A DNA stretch of 64,000 bases from Bailinhaonella thermotolerans (lineage in GTDB: Bacteria; Actinomycetota; Actinomycetes; Streptosporangiales; Streptosporangiaceae). The notes under the pieces were generated by a model. It was not told the DNA's origin, searched no databases, and saw only the letters and a list, made by a program, of their open reading frames with translations. Of the stretch, positions 48,886-60,208 are shown piece after piece. Both the position numbers and the translations under genes were made by a program. Numbering within the stretch: the stretch's first letter is position 1; each line of letters begins with the position of its first letter. The stretch lies in contig NZ_QZEY01000016.1 in the NCBI RefSeq assembly GCF_003594875.1, positions 62,001-126,000 on the forward strand. Reading direction: 5' to 3'.

Positions 48886-49908
48886 TCAGGTGGTGGCGGG
48901 GATGGCGGCGGGGGCGGTGCTGTTGCGCATGACGAGCTCGGGGCGGTAGAGGAGTTCGGTGCGCGGTCCCTTGGCGCCGCTGATCTCCTCCAGGAGGGTG
49001 TTGACGGCCGCGAGGCTCATCTCGCGGACCGGCTGGCGGATCGTGGTCAGCGGCGGGTCGAGGTACGGCGTGAGCGGGCTGTCGTCGAAGCCCACGATCG
49101 AGACGTCCTCGGGGACGCGCAGGCCGAGCTGGCGGGCGGCGCGGATCGCGCCGATCGCCATGATGTCGCTGCCGCAGCAGATCGCGGTGCAGCCCCGGCC
49201 GAGCAGGACGCGGGCCGCCGCCTGGCCGCCCTCCACGGTGAACAGGGTGTTGACGATCAGCTCGTCCGGGGCGTCCATCCCCAGGTGGCGGGCCAGGCCG
49301 CGGCGGAAGCCCTCCGTCTTGCGGATGGAGGGGACGAACCGGTCCTGGCCGACGGCGAGGCCGATGCGGCGGTGACCGAGGGCGGCCAGGTGGTCCACGG
49401 CCATCTCCAGGGACGCCACGTCGTCGTTGGAGATGTGCGGGGCGGAGATCTCCGCGCGGAAACCGTTGATCATGACGATGGGCAGCCCGCTCTCGATGAG
49501 GCGGACGTAGCGCGCGTGGTCGGCCCGGGCGTCGGCGTGCATGCCGGACACGAAGATGATCCCGGCGACGCCGCGTTCGAGCAGCAGCTCGATGTAGTCG
49601 TCCTCGCGCATGCCGCCGGGCATGAGGGTGCACAGCACGGCGGCGTACCCGTGGGGCACGAGCGCCCCCTCGATGATCTCCGCGAAGGCCGGGAAGATCG
49701 GGTTGGACAGTTCGGGCACGATCAGCCCGATCAGCCCGGCCCGCTGCTGGCGGAGCCGGGCGGGGCGCTCGTATCCGAGCACGTCGAGCGCCGTGAGCAC
49801 GGCCTGCCGGGTCGCGGCCGAGACGCCGGGCCTGGCGTTCAGGACCCGGCTCACGGTGGCCTCGCTGACCCCGGCGTGCGCGGCGATATCGGCGAGACGC
49901 GTCGTCAT
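48886..49908 (-). CDS. LacI-family transcriptional regulator
   Basis: 340 residues from ATG 49908. The LacI helix-turn-helix T-R-L-A-D-I-A-A-H-A-G-V-S-E-A-T-V-S-R-V-L-N is complete, followed by a periplasmic-binding-like sugar domain with the usual R-x-G-x-I-G-L-I-V-P-E-L start. It is the last gene of the alpha-glucoside operon, 5 bp after the GH13 gene. In Streptomyces the comparable maltose repressor is divergently placed; here it is in the operon, so it should be autoregulated. Probable sites lie at 55018-55042. Confidence 0.93.
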   Translation of the reverse strand: MTTRLADIAAHAGVSEATVSRVLNARPGVSAATRQAVLTALDVLGYERPARLRQQRAGLIGLIVPELSNPIFPAFAEIIEGALVPHGYAAVLCTLMPGGMREDDYIELLLERGVAGIIFVSGMHADARADHARYVRLIESGLPIVMINGFRAEISAPHISNDDVASLEMAVDHLAALGHRRIGLAVGQDRFVPSIRKTEGFRRGLARHLGMDAPDELIVNTLFTVEGGQAAARVLLGRGCTAICCGSDIMAIGAIRAARQLGLRVPEDVSIVGFDDSPLTPYLDPPLTTIRQPVREMSLAAVNTLLEEISGAKGPRTELLYRPELVMRNSTAPAAIPATT

Positions 49909-49913
49909 GGCCG

Positions 49914-51536
49914 TCAACTTACCGCTCCCTTCCACGGGTCGGGCGAGCCGTTCCACCACACAGCGGTGTCCGGCGGGAGCAGGATGTGATGGCCGTCCCG
50001 CTCGATCGGCCCGCTGGCCAGGATCGGCTCGCCGTACGCCAGGATCCGCCGGGCCGAGGAGCCGAAGTTGACCGCGCAGCCGAAGCGGGGGTCACGGGCG
50101 AAGACCAGGGTGTCCTCGGGCCCGACCAGCCAGCGCAGCGTGCCGTCGCCCAGCGCCGGGTGCTCCCGGCGGACGCGCAGCGCCTCCCGGTACAGCGACA
50201 GCACCGATCCGGGGTCGCCCTCCTGCGCCTCGACCGTCAGCGCCCGCCACTCCGCCGGGATCGGCAGCCAGGTCGAGGCCGACGAGCTGAACCCGAACGG
50301 CGGCTCCGACCCGCTCCACGGCAGCGGCACCCGGCACCCGTCGCGCCCGTCCTCGGCGCCCCGCCCCCGCTGCGGGTCCTGCAGGAACTCCTCCGGCAGG
50401 TCCAGCACCTCCGGCAGCCCCAGCTCCTCGCCCTGGTAGACGTACGCCGACCCGGGCAGGGCCAGCGTGAGCAGCGCCGCCGCGCGGGCCCGCCGTACGC
50501 CGACCTCGCCGCCGCCGAACCGGGTGACGTGCCGCTTCACGTCGTGGTTGGACAGCACCCAGGTTGTGGGCGCGCCCACCGAGGCCGCGACCCGCACGGA
50601 CTCGTCGATCACCTCGCGCTGCACGGCGGCGTCCCACCCGGCGCTCAGGTAGTGGAAGTTGAACGCCTGGTGCAGCTCGTCCGGCCGCACGTAGTTGGCC
50701 AGCCGCTCCTGGTCCGGCGCCCACGCCTCGGCCACCGCGATCCGCTCGCCGTCGTAGGAGTCCAGCAGCCGCCGCCAGCGCCGGTGGATCTCGTGCACGC
50801 CGTCCTGGTCGAAGTACGGCAGGGCGGCCGTGCCCAGCATGCGCACCTGGCCCGTGCGGCCGATGTCGGGCAGCCCCGGGGCCTTGACCATGCCGTGCGC
50901 CACGTCGATCCGGAACCCGTCCACGCCCAGGTCCAGCCAGAACCGCAGCACGTCGTCGAACTCCGCGTGGACCTCGGGGTTCTCCCAGTTCAGGTCGGGC
51001 TGCTCGGGCGCGAACAGGTGGAGGTACCACTGCCCGTCAGGCACCCGCGTCCACGCCGGCCCGCCGAACACCGACTCCCAGTCGTTCGGCGGCAGGTCCC
51101 CGCGCCCCTCGCGGAAGATGTAGCGCTCGCGTTCCGGGCTCCCCGGCCCGGCCGAAAGGGCCTGCTCGAACCAGGCGTGCCGGTCCGAGGTGTGGTTCGG
51201 CACCACGTCCACGATGATCTTCAGTCCCAGCTCGTGCGCGTCGTGCACGAGCTGCTTGAAGTCCGTCAGGTCCCCGAAGACCGGGTCCACGTCGCGGTAG
51301 TCCGCCACGTCGTACCCGAAGTCGGCCATCGGGGAGGTGAAGAACGGCGTGAGCCACAGCGCGTCCACCCCCAGCTCCGCCAGGTACGGCAGCCGCGAGC
51401 GGATCCCGGGCAGGTCACCGATGCCGTCGCCGTCGCTGTCGGCGAAACTGCGCACGTACACCTGGTAGATCACCGCGTCCCGCCACCACTTCGTCCCGGC
51501 GGGCGAGCGGCGGTCGTCCACGAGGTTCTGCGTCAT
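49914..51536 (-). CDS. GH13-family alpha-glucosidase/trehalose-synthase-like hydrolase
   Basis: 540 residues from ATG 51536. GH13 sequence: D110 and N-H-T near 110-116 (D-V-V-P-N-H), catalytic nucleophile D211 (G-F-R-I-D-V-A), acid E270 (A-V-A-E-A-W) and transition-state D332 (S-N-H-D-V-K-R-H). The G-D-L-P-G-I segment near 41 is as in oligo-1,6-glucosidase and alpha-glucosidases. No signal peptide, so it acts in the cytoplasm on the sugar imported by the transporter genes upstream. The linkage specificity is not readable. Confidence 0.92.
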   Translation of the reverse strand: MTQNLVDDRRSPAGTKWWRDAVIYQVYVRSFADSDGDGIGDLPGIRSRLPYLAELGVDALWLTPFFTSPMADFGYDVADYRDVDPVFGDLTDFKQLVHDAHELGLKIIVDVVPNHTSDRHAWFEQALSAGPGSPERERYIFREGRGDLPPNDWESVFGGPAWTRVPDGQWYLHLFAPEQPDLNWENPEVHAEFDDVLRFWLDLGVDGFRIDVAHGMVKAPGLPDIGRTGQVRMLGTAALPYFDQDGVHEIHRRWRRLLDSYDGERIAVAEAWAPDQERLANYVRPDELHQAFNFHYLSAGWDAAVQREVIDESVRVAASVGAPTTWVLSNHDVKRHVTRFGGGEVGVRRARAAALLTLALPGSAYVYQGEELGLPEVLDLPEEFLQDPQRGRGAEDGRDGCRVPLPWSGSEPPFGFSSSASTWLPIPAEWRALTVEAQEGDPGSVLSLYREALRVRREHPALGDGTLRWLVGPEDTLVFARDPRFGCAVNFGSSARRILAYGEPILASGPIERDGHHILLPPDTAVWWNGSPDPWKGAVS

Positions 51537-51674
51537 CGATGTCCCCTACATCTCGAAGGTGCGCCGGCGCGCCGTACGGCGTGGCCGGATGGGCGTCGCG
51601 CCGTACGGCACGGGCGGGCGCCCGCGCCGGCCGTACGGCCGCGGCCGGAGGTCAGCCGGCGGGAGGCCGCCGGG

Positions 51675-52528
<854 letters not shown>

Positions 52529-52532
<4 letters not shown>

Positions 52533-53539
52533 GCGGCCACCTTCCTCACGGTCTTCGCCCCGGCCTTCGTCGCGGGCTTCTTCCGGACCTCGCGCGCCTG
52601 CCCGATGATGTCGGCGCCGAGCAGCTTCACGAACAGGTACGAGATCACCGCGATGTAGACGAACAGGACGGTGGCGTACGCGGCCGCCGAGCCGTACCGC
52701 AGGTTGGACGCCTCGAACCAGGAGATCGTGGTGAGCGTCTGCACGGACTTCTGGTTCACGCCCACGAGCACGGCGGGCAGGTCGAACATGCGCAGCACGT
52801 CCAGCATCCGGAACAGCACGGCGACCAGCAGCGCGGGCTTGACCAGCGGCAGCGTGATCCGCCAGAACCGCTGGAGCGCGCCGGCCCCGTCCACCTGCGC
52901 CGCCTCGTACACCTCACGGGGGATCATCTGGAGTCCCGCGAGGACCAGCAGCGCGATGAAGGGCGAGGTCTTCCACACCTCCGCGATGATCACCGCGGTC
53001 TTGGCGGCGGGCCCGTCGGCGGTCCACAGGATGTCGGTCCCGAGCACCGCGTTCGCCGCGCCGTCCGCCTGGAAGATCCACCGCCACAGCAGGCCGGAGA
53101 TCGCCGTGGGGATCGCCCACGGGACCAGGATCGAGGCCCGCACGAAGGCGCGGCCCCGGAACGCCCGCTGCATGATCAGCGCCATGGCCACGCCGATCAC
53201 CGTCTCCAGGAAGACCGTGGTGACGGTGAAGAAGGTGGTGTTCCCGAAGGCGTTCCAGAACGCCGTGGCCCGGTCGCCGGAGAAGATCGCGGCGTAGTTG
53301 TCCAGGCCGACGAACCGCTCGCCCTCGACCACGAACCCGTCGGCGTCCAGCCCCTCGCCGCGCGTGAAGAGCGACTCGCGGAAGCCGGCCAGCACCGGAT
53401 ACCCGATGACCAGGGCCAGCACCAGCATCGTCGGTGAGAGCAGCAGCGCGGCCAGCCGCCCGCCGCTGTCCGCGACCTTCGCCCGCCGGCTCCGCCCGGT
53501 CGGGATGACCGGCGTCCCCTCGTTGATCGTCGTCGCCAT
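52529..53539 (-). CDS. Sugar ABC transporter permease (MalF type)
   Basis: 336 residues from ATG 53539. Six membrane segments with the EAA loop Y-E-A-A-Q-V-D-G-A-G-A near residue 212. The N-terminal 30 residues are polar and cytoplasmic; the C-terminus is Lys/Ala-rich (K-K-P-A-T-K-A-G-A-K). Preceded by the binding protein gene, overlaps the MalG-type gene. Confidence 0.93.
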
Positions 53540-53614
53540 GTGGCTGTCCTTCCTCGTCCGATCGGCGCCGGGGCGGCGGCTGCCGTACGGCCTCCGCCCC
53601 GGCGCCCGGCCCGG

Positions 53615-54925
53615 CTACGGCGTGGTCAGCTCGCCGAGCTTGGCCTGAAGGTCGGCCAGCGCCTGGTCGGCGGTGGTCTTTCCGGTGATCGCGTCGTAGA
53701 CCGCGTTCTGGATGGCGGTGGTGACGTCGCCGTACTTGACCGCCGAGGGGCGCGACTTGGCGTTCTCGATCGCGGCCTTGAGCGTGGGCAGGTACGGGTA
53801 CTTGGCGACCATCTCCGCGTCGGAGTAGAGCGAGGTCAGCGTGGGGGCCTGGGAGGTGGCGAGGGCGTTGGCCTTCTGCTGCGGCTCCGCGGCCGAGAAC
53901 TTGATGAAGTCCAGCGCCGAGGCCTTGTTCTTGGCGAAGGCCGAGATCGCGTAGTTGTGCCCGCCGAGGTTGGCCGCGCCCGGTCCGGCAGGGCCGGGGA
54001 TCGGCGCGACGGCGAACTTGCCGGCGACCTTGCTGGAGCCGTCCTCGGCGTTGGCCAGGCCGTACTGGTACGGCCACTGGCGGTGGAACAGCAGCTTGCC
54101 GGACTGGAAGTGGCGGCGGCCGCCCTCGCCGTCGAGCGTGACGGCGGCCTTCGGCATGCGCCCGTCCTTGATCGCGTTGATCAGGAACTCCAGGCCCTTC
54201 TTGGCCTCGGGCGTGTTCACGTTGGGCTTGCCGGACGCGTCCACGAACGCCCCGCCGGTGGAGTTGATCGCCTCGGCGGCGCTCACCGTCAGGCCCTCGC
54301 CCTTGGCCACCTCGGTGAGGTAGCAGTCCACGCCCTTGCCCTCGGGCAGCTTGGCGACCTTGTCACAGGCCGCCCACATCTCGTCCCAGGTCTTCGGGGG
54401 CTCGGCGATCCCGGCCTTCTCCAGCAGGTCCTTGCGGTAGTACAGCAGGCCGGAGTCGGAGGTGGTGGGCAGCGCGAACAGCCGGCCGCGGTACTCCCCG
54501 GTGGTGACCGTGGCGGGCAGGAAGGCGTCCAGGCCCAGCTTGTCCTTGGGCAGCTCGGCCAGCCAGCGGTTGGCCGCGAACTCGGCCGTCCACACCACGT
54601 CCAGGTTGAGGATCGTGTAGGTGTCCGACTTGGTCGTGGCGTTCTGGATCATCTGCTGGCGCTGCTCGTTGGGCTCGTCCGGCAGCTCGATGATGCGGGC
54701 CTGCTCGTTCGGGTGCGCCTTGTTCCAGGCGTCGACCATCTTCTGCATGTTGCCGGACCGGTCCTTGCCGGTCGCCAGGGTGATCGGGCCGCGCCCGGTC
54801 AGCTCGCCGGCGGCCGCCTTCTGGCCCCCGGTCCCGCCGCCGCCGGTTCCGCCGTCGCCGCCGCCACACGCGGCCAGCGCGAGCGCAAGGCCGGCGACCA
54901 CGCCGGCCAGGGGGATGCGCCGCAT
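53615..54925 (-). CDS. Extracellular sugar-binding lipoprotein (SBP family 1)
   Basis: 436 residues from ATG 54925, with GAGGAGGAG six bases upstream. A signal peptide ending L-A-L-A-A-C20 forms a lipobox, followed by a Gly-rich linker (residues 21-35). The mature part reads as a family-1 solute-binding protein ('QKMVDAWNKAHPNEQARI', Y-Y-R-K-D-L-L-E-K-A-G, P-K-T-W-D-E-M-W). First gene of the operon; a promoter region with repeated CTTGCA motifs lies upstream. The likely ligand is a maltose/trehalose-type sugar, inferred from the GH13 and LacI partners. Confidence 0.93.
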   Translation of the reverse strand: MRRIPLAGVVAGLALALAACGGGDGGTGGGGTGGQKAAAGELTGRGPITLATGKDRSGNMQKMVDAWNKAHPNEQARIIELPDEPNEQRQQMIQNATTKSDTYTILNLDVVWTAEFAANRWLAELPKDKLGLDAFLPATVTTGEYRGRLFALPTTSDSGLLYYRKDLLEKAGIAEPPKTWDEMWAACDKVAKLPEGKGVDCYLTEVAKGEGLTVSAAEAINSTGGAFVDASGKPNVNTPEAKKGLEFLINAIKDGRMPKAAVTLDGEGGRRHFQSGKLLFHRQWPYQYGLANAEDGSSKVAGKFAVAPIPGPAGPGAANLGGHNYAISAFAKNKASALDFIKFSAAEPQQKANALATSQAPTLTSLYSDAEMVAKYPYLPTLKAAIENAKSRPSAVKYGDVTTAIQNAVYDAITGKTTADQALADLQAKLGELTTP

Positions 54926-55017
54926 TGCTCCTCCTCGATCCAGGGGCCGACCTCCGGCCCGGGAGCCGTCCCTTCCGTCCGGTAACGGGGGACTTGGCGG
55001 GGAACGTTAGCAACTCA

Positions 55018-55042
55018 TTGCAAGCTCGTAAATATCTTGCAG
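55018..55042 (-). promoter_or_regulatory. CTTGCA-type operator pair near the operon promoter
   Basis: TTGCAAG (55018-55024) and CTTGCAG (55036-55042) lie 18 bp apart. On the minus strand, TTTACG and TAACGT (17-bp spacer) bracket the CTTGCAA half, so a bound LacI would block the promoter. CTTGCAG-type direct repeats are known in actinomycete maltose and amylase promoters. Confidence 0.55.
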
Positions 55043-55157
55043 AAAGTTCCAGGGCGATCGTGGCCGGAAAGCAACTCTTGACCTCCCCGAGATCCTGACC
55101 GGGGGCGGAAAGCGGACATGTAGCCACAAAGACTCCCCGAAGTGCGCCCGCGACCGC

Positions 55158-55189
55158 GCAAGACGCCCCCGTGTTGCTGAAAGTCTTGC
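55158..55189. promoter_or_regulatory. Upstream inverted repeat GCAAGAC-N18-GTCTTGC
   Basis: Perfect 7-bp arms (55158-55164 and 55183-55189) built on the same GCAAG/CTTGC core, about 240 bp upstream of the SBP gene. Possibly a second operator allowing looping. Confidence 0.4.
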
Positions 55190-55360
55190 CGTCCTTTGCA
55201 GGCCCTGTCGTACCCCTGCGGGCCCCCGTCCACCCGCGTTCCGGGTTCCGGGCTTCCGGTTCCGGGTTTCCGGCTCACACCGCGCCGCGAGACCGCGCGG
55301 GTCACGGCGTCACGAAGTCACGGGGGATCACGGGGTCACGGGGTCACGGCAGGGGGTGGG

Positions 55361-56641
<1,281 letters not shown>

Positions 56642-56836
56642 CCGCCCTCATTCGAGCGCTTCCCGGAGGTACGGGCTAGGTCCCCGCGGCACAATCTCGC
56701 CGCCCGGAGATCACCGTCAGAGGTGGCCCACGTCATACCTGACGGGATCTGTCAGGTACCCCCGCGAGGATGGCCACCGGCCCGTACGGACACCTGTCGT
56801 ACGGGCGTCACCGATGACGTCATGAGGAGGAACGGC

Positions 56837-57235
56837 ATGCCGAGGGCGACGGGAACGTTCGAGGTGACCCGGTGGGACGCGACGCCGTACGACGACCGGG
56901 ACGGGCTGGCGCTGGCCCGGGTGGAAGTGGGCAAGACCTTCCACGGCGACGTCGAGGGCACCGCGGAGGCGGCGCTGACCACGGCGAGCACACCGGTAGA
57001 GGGCTCCATGGCGTACGTCGCGATCGAGCGGATGACGGTGTCGGTGCACGGGCGGAGCGGGGTGTTCCTGCTCCAGCACGGCGCGGCGATGGAGCGCGGG
57101 CGGGCCGAGGGGCTGTGGGTGACCGTGGTGCCGGACTCGGGGAGCGGGGAACTGGCCGGGATCAGCGGGCGGATGTGGATCAGCGTGAACGAGGACGGCG
57201 GGCACGACTACGCCCTGGAGTACGAGCTCCCGTAG
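56837..57235 (+). CDS. DUF3224 domain-containing protein
   Basis: 132 residues from ATG 56837, with GAGGAGG six bases upstream (ATG 56822 is possible). The sequence opens G-T-F-E-V-T-R-W-D-A-T-P-Y and continues as a beta-barrel with 'SGVFLLQHGAAMERG', G-E-L-A-G-I-S-G and E-Y-E-L-P at the end, which match the DUF3224/allene-oxide-cyclase-like fold. Its function is unknown. It converges on the HAAS-like gene, 2 bp away. Confidence 0.85.
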   Translation: MPRATGTFEVTRWDATPYDDRDGLALARVEVGKTFHGDVEGTAEAALTTASTPVEGSMAYVAIERMTVSVHGRSGVFLLQHGAAMERGRAEGLWVTVVPDSGSGELAGISGRMWISVNEDGGHDYALEYELP

Positions 57236-57237
57236 CG

Positions 57238-57978
57238 TCAGCGCCGGCGGTCGCGGCGCTCGCGGCGCTCGCGGCGGCTCTGCACGCCCATCAGGACGCC
57301 GGCGACCGCGACGGCGGCGACCGCGCCCGCGATCATCCCGATCTTGAAGTTGGAGCCCTGGCCGGCCAGGTCCGTCAGGACGACGCCGCCGACCGCGAGG
57401 GCCAGGACGCAGGCGAGGAGGACCCAGTACGCACGGCTCATGAAGAAGGTGCGGCGCGGGGCCTCGGGCGGGTCGGACAGCTCCGCCTCCGGGCCCACGC
57501 TCGCGGCCTTCGGGCGCTTGAAGTACTCGACGAAGATCCACCGGCCGCACGGCTCCCAGCCGTCGGGGGCGAGCTCGGCGTGCACCCGGGCGCGGTTGAG
57601 GGAGGTGACGTTCTCCCGGCGGTACTCCCACTGCTGGGGCCGCTCGGGGTCGCGGGTGCTGACGAACTTGCCCCGGGAGATGCCCTCGACCTCCCAGCCC
57701 TGCGCGCCGTACCGGTTGAGCATCTCGACGTCGTGGAGCATGTCGGCGGTCCAGCGCCAGGTCCGGGCGCCCTCGGCGGGCTCGCCGGCCTTCTCGGGCG
57801 CGGCCTCGGGGACCAGCTCGCGGACCAGCTCGGCCACCGGGCCGAACTCCTCCTCCGGCGTTCCGCCGCTCTCGGTCAGGTAGCCGGACAGCTCGTCGAC
57901 GGTCGCGCGGATCCGGTCCCCGGGCATGCCCGCCTCGGCCAGGCCGGCCGCCAGCTCCTGGAAGTACCGCTCGCTCAT
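57238..57978 (-). CDS. Membrane protein cotranscribed with PadR (HAAS-like N-terminus)
   Basis: 246 residues from ATG 57978, overlapping the PadR stop by ATGA. The N-terminus ('YFQELAAGLAEAGMPGDRI', E-L-S-G-Y-L) resembles the HAAS/DUF1700 helical domain that partners PadR regulators. A central region with W-E-Y-R-R-E-N-V looks like DUF2812. Two hydrophobic segments (about 175-195 and 205-225) place it in the membrane. The very basic end (R-R-E-R-R-E-R-R-D-R-R-R) is cytoplasmic. Confidence 0.75.
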   Translation of the reverse strand: MSERYFQELAAGLAEAGMPGDRIRATVDELSGYLTESGGTPEEEFGPVAELVRELVPEAAPEKAGEPAEGARTWRWTADMLHDVEMLNRYGAQGWEVEGISRGKFVSTRDPERPQQWEYRRENVTSLNRARVHAELAPDGWEPCGRWIFVEYFKRPKAASVGPEAELSDPPEAPRRTFFMSRAYWVLLACVLALAVGGVVLTDLAGQGSNFKIGMIAGAVAAVAVAGVLMGVQSRRERRERRDRRR

Positions 57979-58322
57979 CGCGCGCCCTCCTCGTTCCCTC
58001 TCGACAACACGGTCCGGACGGCCTCGTCGAACTCCAGCCACAGCCCGCTCTGCTCGGTGAGCGTGCGGCGGCCCTCCTCGGTGAGCCGGTAGTAGCGCCG
58101 GCCGGGCCCGCGCTCGGTGACCCGGAACTCCGCGGCGACCAGGCCCGCCTCCTCCAGCCGGTTCAGCACGGGGTAGAGGGTGCCGCCCTTGATCTGGCCG
58201 AGACCGGCCCCGGCCAGATCCTTGGCGATCTCGTATCCGTAGTTCTCGCCGTCGGTCAGGCTGGCGAGCACCAGCAGGTCGAGTACGCCCTTGAGCCAAC
58301 TGGCGCGTCGGTCGCTCGTCAT
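57975..58322 (-). CDS. PadR-family transcriptional regulator
   Basis: 115 residues from ATG 58322. The winged helix is a PadR type: L-K-G-V-L-D-L-L-V-L, then E-N-Y-G-Y-E-I and the wing 'IKGGTLYPVLNRLEEAGLV', followed by a C-terminal helix. Coupled to the membrane protein gene by a 4-bp overlap. It lies 15 bp after the CPBP protease gene, so the three may form one operon that starts at 59100-59128. Confidence 0.93.
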   Translation of the reverse strand: MTSDRRASWLKGVLDLLVLASLTDGENYGYEIAKDLAGAGLGQIKGGTLYPVLNRLEEAGLVAAEFRVTERGPGRRYYRLTEEGRRTLTEQSGLWLEFDEAVRTVLSRGNEEGAR

Positions 58323-58337
58323 GGTTAGCGATCCTAC

Positions 58338-59063
58338 CTATGCTGCGGTGGTGACGGGCTGCGGGCGCTTGGCGAGCGGGGTGAAGACCAGCCCGCGCAG
58401 GTCGATCAGCGCGTGCACCAGGATCGGCAGGAGGATGTCGCCGGTGCGCAGGTAGAGCATGGTCAGCGCGAATCCGATCAGGGTGACCATCAGCATGCCG
58501 TGCCAGCCCTGGTAGAGGTGGCCGGCCGTGAACACCGCCAGCGCCAGCCCCGCCGCGACGGGCAGGCTCAGGCCCAGGACCTGCGTGCCCAGGGCGATCA
58601 GCAGGCCGCGGAAGACGATCTCCTCGGTGATGCCGGCGGTCACCGACAGCGCCGCGGCGTGCCAGCGCTCGGCCCCGGTGCGCGGGAGCAGCTCGTGGTG
58701 GGCCGCCTGGCCGGGGATCTTCCTGCCCCGGGCGGCGAGCTTCCGGAAGAGCACCGTCGTGATCACGGTCATGAACGAGAAGCCCACCAGAAGGCCGGCC
58801 AGGTAACCCGTGTCGGACGGGAGCCGCAGCCCGATCGCCGCCAGGTCCAGGCCGGGCTCCGCGGCCACGATGAGCAGCGCGATCGCGGCCATGGCCCACA
58901 GCTCGCCGCACCAGATCCGGACCATCCGCCGGTAGGCCCCGGGGTCGCGGTCCCGCGTCCGCCCCAGCTTCTCGTAGGCGCGCTTGCCGAGGATCGGGCT
59001 CACGAAGGCCGCGTGGGCGACCAGGCCGATGGCGAGGGCGGCGGCGAGGGGGGAGACGGACAT
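58338..59063 (-). CDS. CPBP-family intramembrane metalloprotease (ABI type)
   Basis: 241 residues from ATG 59063, with AGGAGG eight bases upstream. About seven membrane segments. The CPBP motifs are E-E-I-V-F-R-G (motif 1), F-T-A-G-H-L-Y (motif 2) and V-H-A-L-I-D-L (motif 4). Such proteins resemble CAAX prenyl endopeptidases; many act in bacteriocin immunity or membrane stress, without known substrates. It is upstream of PadR in the same direction. Confidence 0.9.
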   Translation of the reverse strand: MSVSPLAAALAIGLVAHAAFVSPILGKRAYEKLGRTRDRDPGAYRRMVRIWCGELWAMAAIALLIVAAEPGLDLAAIGLRLPSDTGYLAGLLVGFSFMTVITTVLFRKLAARGRKIPGQAAHHELLPRTGAERWHAAALSVTAGITEEIVFRGLLIALGTQVLGLSLPVAAGLALAVFTAGHLYQGWHGMLMVTLIGFALTMLYLRTGDILLPILVHALIDLRGLVFTPLAKRPQPVTTAA

Positions 59064-59099
59064 TGCGGGGACCTCCTGATGCGGTGTCTTGCTACCTAA

Positions 59100-59128
59100 A
59101 CTGTAGAGCGAGCTAGTTAGGAATGCAA
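59100..59128 (-). promoter_or_regulatory. Putative promoter for the CPBP-PadR unit
   Basis: On the minus strand TTGCAT and TACAGT are separated by 17 bp. AT-rich flanks with GCTAG/CTAGC and CCTAA/TTAGG short arms could bind PadR. Confidence 0.45.
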
Positions 59129-59316
59129 CATAGCTAGCGCCCGCACCTGAGTAGCCCCCCTGCCGTGGGTACGGCGCAGCGAGCCCGCCGCCCCGCCGTA
59201 CGGCAGGCGCGGGACGCGGGACGCGGGGCCCGGAGGTCCGCGGGAACGCGGGAGGACGGGAGGGCGGGAACGCGGGAGGGCGGGAGGGCGGGAACGCGGG
59301 AGGGCGGGAACGCGAA

Positions 59317-59348
59317 CGGCGCGGCGCCCGGGGGAGGGCGCCGCGCCG
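59317..59348 (-). terminator. 13-bp hairpin after the SDR gene
   Basis: CGGCGCGGCGCCC (59317-59329) and its complement (59336-59348) form a perfect stem with a GGGGGA loop, 56 bp past the SDR stop. Confidence 0.7.
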
Positions 59349-59404
59349 CGGTGAGGTGGCGGGCCGGGGAGTGTGAGGGGTGCTCCCCGGCCCGGTCCGG
59401 CCGG

Positions 59405-60208
59405 TCAGAGCTCCTTGAGCAGACCGCCGTCGATGGCGAACTCCGCGCCGGTGGTGCTGGCCGAACGCGGGGAGGCGAGCAGGACGACCGCGTCGGCGAT
59501 CTCCTGCGGGTCCACGAGACGGCCGGTGGCCAGGCCCATCATCTCCGGGGCGGCCTTGCCGATCACGGTGTCGCGGTCGGTGCCGGTCATACCTGCGAGG
59601 ATGTCGGCCGCGCCGCCCTCCTCGGTCCACCACGCCGTGAGCACCGGCCCGGGGGAGACGGTGTTCACGCGGACGCCCTGGGGCGCGAACTCGGCGGACA
59701 GCGCCTTGGTCAGGTTGTTCATGGCGGCCTTGGCGGCGGAGTAGTCCACGTTCATCGGGCCGGGCTGGCGGGCGTTGCCCGAGGAGACGTTGACGATGGA
59801 GCCGCCGGTCTCCAGCAGGTGCGGGATCGCCGCGCGGATCGCCCGGACCGTCGAGAACAGGTTGAACTCGAACATCTGGCGCCAGTCGTCGTCGTCCGGG
59901 GTGAGGAAGCCCGGCCGGGGGAGGCTGACGCCGGGCGGCGGGCCGCCGGCGTTGTTGACCAGGACGTCCAGCCGGCCGAAGCGCTCCACCGCCGCCGCGA
60001 CGACGCGGGCCGGGGCCTCGGGGTCCATCAGGTCGGCGGGGACGTGCAGCAGGTCCGCCCCGGCGAGCGCGTCGAGCCCGGGCGAGGCGGACCGCGACGC
60101 GGCGACCACCTTCGCGCCCTCCTCCAGCAGGGTCCGCGCCACGGCGAGCCCGATGCCCTTGGAAGCCCCGGTGACGACGGCGACCTTGCCCGACAGCTTG
60201 AGATCCAC
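59405..60208 (-). CDS. Short-chain dehydrogenase/reductase (FabG-like)
   Basis: 267 residues from GTG 60208, with AGGAG five bases upstream. Complete classical SDR set: T-G-A-S-K-G-I-G-L (11-19 region), N-N-A-G-G, S in N-V-S-S-G, Y-S-A-A-K, and P-G-P-V. The C-terminal extension fits an oxidoreductase of the FabG or 3-hydroxyacyl family; substrate unknown. No operon partner. Confidence 0.92.
   Translation of the reverse strand: MDLKLSGKVAVVTGASKGIGLAVARTLLEEGAKVVAASRSASPGLDALAGADLLHVPADLMDPEAPARVVAAAVERFGRLDVLVNNAGGPPPGVSLPRPGFLTPDDDDWRQMFEFNLFSTVRAIRAAIPHLLETGGSIVNVSSGNARQPGPMNVDYSAAKAAMNNLTKALSAEFAPQGVRVNTVSPGPVLTAWWTEEGGAADILAGMTGTDRDTVIGKAAPEMMGLATGRLVDPQEIADAVVLLASPRSASTTGAEFAIDGGLLKEL

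Larger units (their letters stand above)
54926..55360. other. Promoter region of the alpha-glucoside operon (435 bp, no gene)
   Basis: Holds the probable operon promoter and two clusters of CTTGCA-type motifs (55018-55042, 55158-55189). The last 100 bp contain tandem CACGG/GTCACGG repeats before the P450 stop. No coding frame is convincing. Confidence 0.6.
59064..59404. other. Intergenic region with promoter, G-rich repeats and a hairpin
   Basis: From the CPBP end it holds the promoter at 59100-59128, then about 90 bp of GGGAGGGCGGGAACGC-like repeats (59236-59316) and the hairpin at 59317-59348. I see no gene. Confidence 0.65.
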
